A stretch of DNA of 64,000 bases from Strongyloides papillosus (lineage: Eukaryota; Nematoda; Chromadorea; Rhabditida; Strongyloididae): contig SRSI01000014.1 of NCBI GenBank assembly GCA_005656395.1, positions 372,001 to 436,000 of the forward strand, read 5' to 3'. The notes beneath the pieces are model-generated. The model was not told the origin of the DNA. It saw nothing but the letters and a program-made list of their open reading frames with translations, and did not search any database. A program made the position numbers and the translations under genes. Below are positions 57,791 to 64,000 of the stretch, one piece after another (the stretch's first letter is position 1; each line of letters starts with the position of its first letter).

Positions 57791-58198
57791 TCACTGAATT
57801 TTTTTTGTTAGTATTTTCTTCATGATTTCTTTTTCATCATTGTATTTTTCTCCAGAAGATTGAAGCAATTTTGATAAAATATGAAATTTTTGTTTCACAG
57901 GCATTTTGTTTAGGGTTTCAACAAAGAAATCTTCAATTTCTTTTTCATTTATCAAATTTTGAATCTTAAAGTTTAACAATCCACTGTACAACAAGTCCAT
58001 AAAAACATCTATTTCATTTTTTTTATCCTCCTTTTTATCATAATTTGGGTAGTTCTTGATAAATTTTAAAACAATCATGCTTAATTTTTCTTTTGAATAA
58101 TCCATTGCACTATGACTTGGTATAATTGTTGAAAGAGTGATAAAAAAATTTTTAATAACATCGGAAATGTTAATGTTGGAAGGCATTTTATAAATCAT
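57791..58198 (-). CDS. Small single-exon protein of unknown function
   Basis: 135 codons from ATG 58198 (a second ATG four codons on, before PSNINISDVIKNF, is equally possible). The protein is mostly helical and charged: SKEKLSMIVLKFIKNYPNYD, KKNEIDVFMDLLYSGLLNF and VKQKFHILSKLLQSSGEKY. No signal peptide, membrane segment or recognised domain. Composition is clearly more protein-like than the surrounding shadows. It is the only minus-strand gene without breaks in the giant element, near its right end. Confidence 0.55.
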   Translation of the reverse strand: MIYKMPSNINISDVIKNFFITLSTIIPSHSAMDYSKEKLSMIVLKFIKNYPNYDKKEDKKNEIDVFMDLLYSGLLNFKIQNLINEKEIEDFFVETLNKMPVKQKFHILSKLLQSSGEKYNDEKEIMKKILTKKIQ

Positions 58199-59240
58199 AA
58201 AAAAAATTATAAAAAAACATCTTTAAAACATTTTTATTGTGATATAAATTAGAATTTTGTATAATTTTATTCATAAAAACGAAATGGAAAATCTATCATT
58301 TTATTAATATTTAATGACTTTTATGTTTTAAAACTTATTTAATATAATTGTATTTATTTTAAAAATTACCAAGTTAAAGTTTTACATGTAAAAAGTTTTA
58401 AAAATTTAATATTTATCATAGTATTATAAGTAAAATATGCTGAAACACAATAGACAAATGATAATCAAGACATTTTTTTGGCATGAACAGATTAAATTTT
58501 TAATAATGTTATTATAGTCTGCCCCCGTATTCGTGGTTTTAAAATCACCAGACACTAAAAGCTATAGTATGGAAATGTAAAAATATAATATTAACAAAAA
58601 AAATTTATTAAATTCAAAATTAAATTTTTTTAGAGAAAAAAATAGTTAAGATGATCAAAGATTATCTACAAAAAGTGCAATTAAAAGAAAAAGATATCTT
58701 TCTAAAATATTCAAAAATGCACTTTTATAAAACAAGAAAAATCATTAATTGTATTTGAACGATTAATAAATAAAATAAATCTAAATATGAAAAAAACATA
58801 AAATAAAGAAAAATAATCTTTTATCAATTACACAATATAAAAAGAGATCAAGAAAAAGGAAGTTAAGTTATCCTGGATGAGATATCACCCACGAATTGTC
58901 CAGATAAATATAAATTAATATTATTATTATTGTTATTATTATTTGATATTTAAATAAATAAATATTTTATTTTGTCTATTTTATTGTTTTATTATTAGAA
59001 ATAATTTTGCTACACCAAGGTGCCACAACGAAATGATTAAATAGGGAAGAAAATGATGAGATTGTCTCTTTGTGAAATTAAAATATTTATTATAAAAAAA
59101 ATGGCATTACAATAGATATAAATATAGTTAATAAATTATTTTAGGAGGCATCTAGTAAATTTTTGTTTTCTTCTACATTCTTTTCGTCTATTTGTTCTTT
59201 AAGGAATGATTTTTTATATAATAAAACATTTTTTATATTA
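58199..59240. other. Right-end interior of the giant element
   Basis: No gene. Contains a second copy of the MITE-like sequence (58567-59075) and a short ATT/TTA microsatellite (58917-58945). Confidence 0.45.
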
Positions 59241-59350
59241 TAGGTAACAAAATGAAGAAATAGGTAACAAAATGAAGAAATAGGTAACAAAATGAAGAAA
59301 TAGGAAACGAAATGAAGAAATAGGAAACAAAATGAAGAAGTAGGAAACAT
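59241..59350 (-). repeat. Right subterminal array, 21-bp unit
   Basis: Five units, read on the minus strand as CTTCATTT(T/C)GTTNCCTATTT, in the opposite orientation to the left array, followed by a partial unit at 59346-59356. The variable base changes from A to T along the array. Confidence 0.75.
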
Positions 59351-59376
59351 TTTGTGGAAATTTGAATTTTAATATT

Positions 59377-59412
59377 TTTTGGGTAACAAAATGATGGAAA
59401 AATTTTTGTGTG
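59377..59412 (-). repeat. Right terminal inverted repeat of the giant element
   Basis: 36 bp, inverted partner of 34519-34554 with one mismatch. Followed by TA (59413-59414). Confidence 0.75.
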
Positions 59413-59559
59413 TACTCAAAAATTTAAGAAAAATAATTTTTCGATATTTTCAGATTATTAACTGCCAATTCATAATATTTTGAATAACTATTATTTTATA
59501 TAAATATTTTAAAATTTTTTTAAAAATATTGTATAATTAATTTTATTTCTACACTTTTT

Positions 59560-60345
59560 ATGTTTGAGATGCGTACGGTTAATAATCAAAGATAGATCAA
59601 TAACGTAAATATTTTTGTTAAAAAAATATTATCAATGACAAAAAATAAAATAAAAAGGTCATAATCTCAATATTGATAATGTACTTTGAAATTAATTAAT
59701 ATTTGACTGATCATAACTCCCTCTAAATTCTACTGCAATTTATGATACTATACTAATTCGAAAGATATTTGTTTACTCTAGCAGAATAATGATAAAAAAA
59801 CTTTAAATTTACTTTATCCAAATGCTATTGTTAAAAAAATTTAAAATTTTTGAAAAAACAATATGATTTTTCTATTGTTTAAAATCCAACATATTTGTCA
59901 AATTTTTATGCCAATGATGTTTTAAGATTTGTAATAAATAAGATGTTTTTTTATAATTATAAGCAATTTTAATAATATTTTTTGTAAAAAAAAAGTTGAA
60001 TTTATTTGAAATTGAAAAATGTACCTAAATTTTAAATATCTGTGTAAAATAAAACCAATAGATAAGAAAATAACGCACAAGTCAATAAATTAACACAATT
60101 TATTAAAACTCTTTTTTTAGAAAATAATCTCACAATTTATAGACATTTTTATATTCAAAATTCAATATAATATTTAAAATTTCTTCTTTAAAATTCATAA
60201 TTTATAATTTCTTCCCATTAATATTTATATTTTATAATATTCATATTTCAATCTATATACTTGCTCAGAATCTAAATTTCTTTATTGAAACCTGTAGAAC
60301 AACAATGTTATATATTTTGGCTACAAAATAGTTATAATACTATAT
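59560..60345. repeat. Eroded long-palindrome MITE fragment
   Basis: Relative of the right arm of 32537-33988: landmarks TTGAAATTGAAAAATGTACC near 60007, the TTGACTGATCATAACTCC block near 59703, and TTGGCTACAAAATAGTTATA near 60317. A closer match in the same order is at 14220-14540. Ends not defined. Confidence 0.4.
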
Positions 60346-60780
60346 TTGTATTTCAAAAAAAGGAAAATTATACAAACGAATATTTGTAAAGTTTTTCGAA
60401 AAATATTCTGTTTTTTTGTTTATTTTACGATACCATTTTAAATATATTTTTAAATAAAAAAATGTAAGAGATATGTAAACCCCAGAGAAGCATGAGTCAA
60501 AGGAATACCAAGAGAAAGAGAAGGATAGAACTAGGAGGCACGATATATAAAGAACATACTTTTAAATATATCTTTATCTTTAATTTTTGTGTATGTTGTA
60601 ACAGACAACACATATTATTTTATATTATACAATTATCTTAAATAAAAGTTTGAGTAAAACCTCAAGTGTAATTTATTATATTTGGAACTCCTTTAGGGGT
60701 TCCCCAGGATCCATATGGATTACAGATAGAATGAGAATCAAGGTTTTTTTGGACTGAATATTTATAAATTTACAACTGAA
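60346..60780. other. Non-coding, LTR-like remnant
   Basis: A G-rich patch (60480-60540) leads to a TGTTGTAACAGACAACACA hairpin-like sequence (60594), AATAAAAG (60642), and GGAACTCCTTTAGGGGTTCC (60683), an 8-bp stem with one mismatch. The order resembles R-U5 of an LTR, but no partner copy or coding region is present. Confidence 0.3.
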
Positions 60781-61348
60781 CACACAGAAAAAAAAGAGCA
60801 AATTTTAACAAATCTATCTATAATGCAAAAAAATGTCCCACCATTTTAAAAAATTGAATATTATTCAAATTTTAAAATTATCAAACAATAGCAAAAAGTT
60901 TTAAACAACACAAAATATTGGGTTGTCGCATACATTTTGTCGTTTTTTTACAAAGACATATATGTTTAACTTTTTAAATTAATGTGATTTTTTTTAATTT
61001 TGATATTTTTTATGACATTATGCCCATTTAGATCTTAACTTGTTTTTTTATTTTATATAATATGCTATTAAAAGTCAATTTCGTGTAAAATTATTGATGT
61101 TTTAATAAAAATCATTATTTTAAACAATCTATTAACGACAAAAAGTTTAAAAATTTCGCAACAATAATAAAGAAAAGCAGTAATTATTTACTCACACAAA
61201 GTATTATTATTTAAAAATATTATTTTAGTATTCGTTCTTATTTTAAATTAAAATATGTAAAAGTTATTTTTTTTACTATAAATAAAAATCTATATTATTT
61301 TATAACTTTTCATAATTTTGATTTTTAAAGATGATCTTTAAAAGACAT

Positions 61349-62037
61349 GGAAAATGAAATTTGACAGTCAACTACATTAAATATGCTACATATTTGTAAA
61401 ATTTGCTACATCTTATGACATTTTACGCCATCTTTTTTACCAATTTGCACCATCTTAGTACATTTTGTGCCATCTTTTTTACCAATTTGCACCATCTTAG
61501 TACATTTTTGCGACATGTATCTTTCATACCAAATAAAATATTCTTTAACATAATTTAGGTATGTTAAAGAGTAAAATAATATCATTAAAATAAAGTGGAA
61601 TTGAATTGAAAAAAGTGACTTTCGCTTGTCTATTGGGTAACAAAAATAATTTTTTTTAAGAAACATAATAATATGGGCAAGCGAAAAAGCATTCTTTTTT
61701 ATTTTTTACTAACTTATTTTTTGATTATTCCATTAGATTCAGTTCACACACGGCAACGCACTTTACAGCGACCCCTACCCTAATTAAGTTAAAAAAGAGA
61801 CGATGGAAATCAACTTGCCCGTGGTCACCTATGATCAAGCGAAATGACATTAAAAAAAGGAAAAAATATGAATAACCACGGACAAGCGAATGTCTACCGT
61901 CTGAAAAAAGATGGCGCAAATTAGTCAAAAAGATGTAGCAAAAATGATAAAAATTGAGCAAATTGATAAAAAAGATGGCGCAAAATGTCATAAGATGTAG
62001 CATATTTGATATAGATAGCTCTTAAATTCTGGGGTTC
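61349..62037. mobile_element. Foldback element with 9-bp target duplication
   Basis: 689 bp between two copies of AAAAGACAT (61340-61348, 62038-62046); the sister MITE at 28063 has this site once, as TTTAAAGACATTATA. The ends are imperfect inverted repeats of equal spacing that align best inward (AAATATGCTAC, then CTTATGACATTTT and GCCATCTTTTTTA). The ORFs inside are chance products of the inverted repeats. 9-bp duplications are typical of Mutator-like (MULE) elements; 8-9 bp also fits Merlin. Confidence 0.8.
61419..61502. repeat. Two-unit tandem repeat, 42 bp
   Basis: Two consecutive near-identical units, each containing CATCTTTTTTACCAATTTGC and ending CATCTTAGTA. Part of the left arm of the foldback element. 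Confidence 0.8.
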
Positions 62038-62430
62038 AAAAGACATTATGAAAACAATTTAGAGCATCAAACATGAAAATTTTATAAAATACAATTTATA
62101 ATAATTCAAACGATTGAAAAATATTTAAAAAATGTACTGTAATATGTTAAAAATGTTTTTTTTTATAAAAGTGTTTGTAGTTTTACATAGAATTAAATTC
62201 TAACCTTGTATTTTAAAATGTATTGTAGAAAACAACTTATGTTCTAAAATAAAAATAGTATACTAAAAAAAGAGAAACTTATTTTAATAATTCATTAATT
62301 ATTGTTTTAATTTTTCATGTACAAAATAATTGTGATAAAATTAATCGCAAATAAAGAAAATTTGAATTTTATTTGGTGGGACAAATTTATTACATTTTAT
62401 GCAAACCTGTGTCCTTTTTTTTTCTGTGTG

Positions 62431-63611
62431 AAGGAAATAGTAAAAAAATTTTTCTAAAAGCAATTGAAATTGTAAAATTTTAAAACTTGTTTTTATGTAA
62501 AGTTTAATAATGTATTTAATAAAGTCCACAAAGTTGTAAAGTTTCTATAATCTAAATTAAATATAAAGATTCTGCAATCCGTACGTTGATTGGTCAAAAA
62601 TCAATCTTTAATTTTAAGAAAAAAAGTGTGAAATGTAGATTTCAAATAAACTACATGAAAACATTTCACTGACTTGATTTCATTTATAACTTTGTTTATT
62701 ACGCAAATTATCTTTTAATGCTAAGCGTTAATATTCTTACTCATATTTAATAAATACTTATAAGCTTATATTATATTGTTTTAGAAAATATATTTATAGA
62801 ATATAGTTTTTGATGTCCCCCTTTCAAACAATTCCTAATGCCTTCTGGATTACCGTTTGATTATTGAAGTCTTTATCAACAATTTACTTTTATTTGTCCA
62901 AACTTTATTACAATAACACACACAAATAAGATTAACACAAAGTATAGTGAAGTAAAGTGGCCACCTAGGGATAACATTTATAAACTACAAAATTATACTT
63001 ACTTATACTTATCCTTCGATCTCTTAACAATTCCTGAGATCTCCCTCAACCGTCTATGAAACCCCTAGTGGTCTACAAACACAAAATATTAAAATTACAA
63101 TATAATTAAGATAATTAATAACATTACAATATAACTCGTCATACATATAAAATTTTGATTACATAAAAAACGACTACAACTATTACCTAAGTTAATAAAA
63201 TGAATAATTTGATGACTCTCGCCACCTTATATAATAACAAAAACAATGTTCTCGAATATTCCAAACAGTTTCCCAAACTGTCATATTTTACTTTTTTAAA
63301 AAATTTATGTTTTTTCATTTAAGTCTATTAAAAACTTTACTATATATTCCAATTGATTGGTCGTTCTTTCCTAGTACACTTTAAAAATAGACAAATCATA
63401 TAAATTTTAATTATTTAAAAAAAATCTGATTTCTATAATATTTTTATTTTTTTAATCCATGCAAAAATAATTTAAATATTTATCTTTAGCTGTATTTGTT
63501 GTTCTCTGATTCTTAAGAATTTAAATATTTATTTTTCAATAATTTTTGTATGGCAATTTTTAGTATTTAAGGATAATTTATCTCCAAAATATTAAAGTAA
63601 AATATTCAAAA
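62431..63611. other. Intergenic stretch before the last gene
   Basis: About 1.2 kb. A less AT-rich part (62815-63075: GATGTCCCCCTTTCAAAC, GTGGCCACCTAGGG, GAAACCCCTAGTGG) might be an LTR or MITE fragment without partner. The remainder is AT-rich and should hold the promoter of the 63612 gene. Confidence 0.35.
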
Positions 63612-64000
63612 ATGAAAGTTTTTATTACATTAATACTATTTAAAATTATTTTAATATCTAAAACGTCTAAATTCCCTATGGAAAATCCTATTTACTATGT
63701 TACACTTGATTTAACACCTAAATGTCTTTGTGGCAATGAACAAGTGTCAGTAACATTGCAATCTATTAAAGACGGTCAACCTCTTGTTAAGGAATATTAC
63801 CATGGTTTTAATATAACAGAAAGCTGTAAAAAATTACAAAGATTTAATGGATTACATATAGCAAAAAATCTTTTTCAATGTAAGTAAATTAGTAAGAAAA
63901 ATAATTAATTTATTTAAAAGATTTTCAAATTACTATTAGTCATGATTGTAATTTACCAGAATCAATTTATTCAATAGTAGACATAATGAATGTTAGTAAA
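63612..64000 (+). CDS. Transthyretin-like secreted protein, 5' part
   Basis: Exon 1 63612-63879, intron 63880-63920 (41 bp, GTAAGT...TTAAAAG), exon 2 from 63921, open to the window edge. Signal peptide MKVFITLILFKIILISKTS. The mature part starts with a beta-rich segment (IYYVTLDLTPKCLCGNEQVS) and exon 2 has FQITISHDCN, close to the I-Y-H-D-C motif of nematode transthyretin-like (TTL) proteins. Known: TTL proteins are a large secreted, mostly nematode-restricted family of uncertain role. The usual first-strand V-x-G-x-L-x-C motif is only loosely present. The remainder of the protein lies beyond 64000. Confidence 0.6.

Larger units (their letters stand above)
34519..59412 (+). mobile_element. 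Candidate giant DNA transposon with its own gene set
   Basis: 24,894 bp between inverted 36-bp ends (left CACACAAAATTTTTTCC, right read in reverse CACACAAAAATTTTTCC, both going on CATCATTTTGTTACCC). TA lies at both outer flanks (34517-34518 and 59413-59414). Arrays of the same 21-bp motif sit inward of both ends in opposite orientation. Content: tnp2-like transposase gene, possible BEN gene, partial left-end duplication, two multi-exon orphan genes, paralog relics and a small minus-strand gene. Known: CACTA/EnSpm elements begin with CAC, carry subterminal repeat arrays and encode tnp2. Inferred: a very large member or relative. The alternative is that two similar end sequences bracket unrelated genes by chance. 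Confidence 0.65.
60781..62430. mobile_element. MITE with CACACA ends (copy 2), carrying an insertion
   Basis: Same family as 28063-29026: left end CACACAGAAAAAAAAGAGC, right end in reverse CACACAGAAAAAAAAAGGAC. Shared interior words include AATGCAAAAAAATGTCCCAC and GGTTGTCGCATACATTTTG. Flanks are AA/AA, so the TA duplication is not preserved. Longer than copy 1 because of the insert at 61349-62037. Confidence 0.75.

Noticed and set aside
44744..59412. A 14.7-kb element using the middle copy of the terminal repeat as its left end
   Set aside because: The flank at 44744 is AA rather than TA, only one array unit is present, and the copied gene is truncated; the outer pair fits better. Not fully excluded.
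61406..62003. Two minus ORFs in the foldback element
   Set aside because: They arise from the inverted and tandem repeats and show repeated KDGTKCTKM-type peptides.
1..64000. rRNA and tRNA genes
   Set aside because: None seen by eye; a covariance-model scan was not possible, so short tRNAs cannot be strictly excluded.

Overview
The window looks like an AT-rich invertebrate genome, most likely a nematode. The reasons are very short spliceosomal introns (39-48 bp in several models), long AT-rich gaps, and a secreted transthyretin-like gene start at the right edge. No bacterial operons, rRNA, tRNA or CRISPR arrays were seen. Almost everything recognisable is mobile DNA. All gene names and domain calls come from reading the sequence; no database search was run.

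1-12.2 kb, plus strand: a protease/reverse-transcriptase-like ORF (element A, cut by the window edge) lies before a Ty3/gypsy-type LTR retrotransposon (element B, 1661-12159). A second complete gypsy-type element (element C, 5278-10650) sits inside B and splits its pol gene between RNase H and integrase. 12.2-17.5 kb is non-coding, with an eroded palindromic MITE and a small mariner relic.

17.5-26.2 kb, minus strand: a second nest. The outer gypsy-type element (E1, 17540-26210) is split by a young Mag-like element (E2, 18917-22994). E2 has identical 112-bp LTRs and a 5-bp target duplication (ATAAG). Removing E2 plus one duplication copy (4083 bp) keeps the E1 pol frame.

26.2-34.5 kb: one small two-exon secreted-protein gene, a gag relic and three TA-flanked DNA elements with inverted ends.

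34.5-59.4 kb is the most unusual part. A segment of 24,894 bp is bounded by 36-bp inverted repeats starting CACACAAAA, each flanked by TA and followed inward by an array of a 21-bp motif. Inside are: an intact six-exon gene for a C2H2-finger protein resembling the tnp2 transposase family (36309-42096); a possible BEN-domain gene (43466-44521); a 4.7-kb partial copy of the left end and transposase gene (44744-49461); two multi-exon orphan genes of about 370 codons (50310-51511 and 53137-54951); decayed paralogs of the first orphan gene on the minus strand; and a small minus-strand gene (57791-58198). I read this as a giant CACTA/EnSpm-like or TA-targeting DNA transposon with its own gene set. 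Transposase plus terminal and subterminal repeats would form the mobility module; the other genes have unknown roles.

59.4-64 kb: more MITEs, including one carrying a foldback insertion with a 9-bp duplication, then the start of a transthyretin-like secreted gene that runs off the window.
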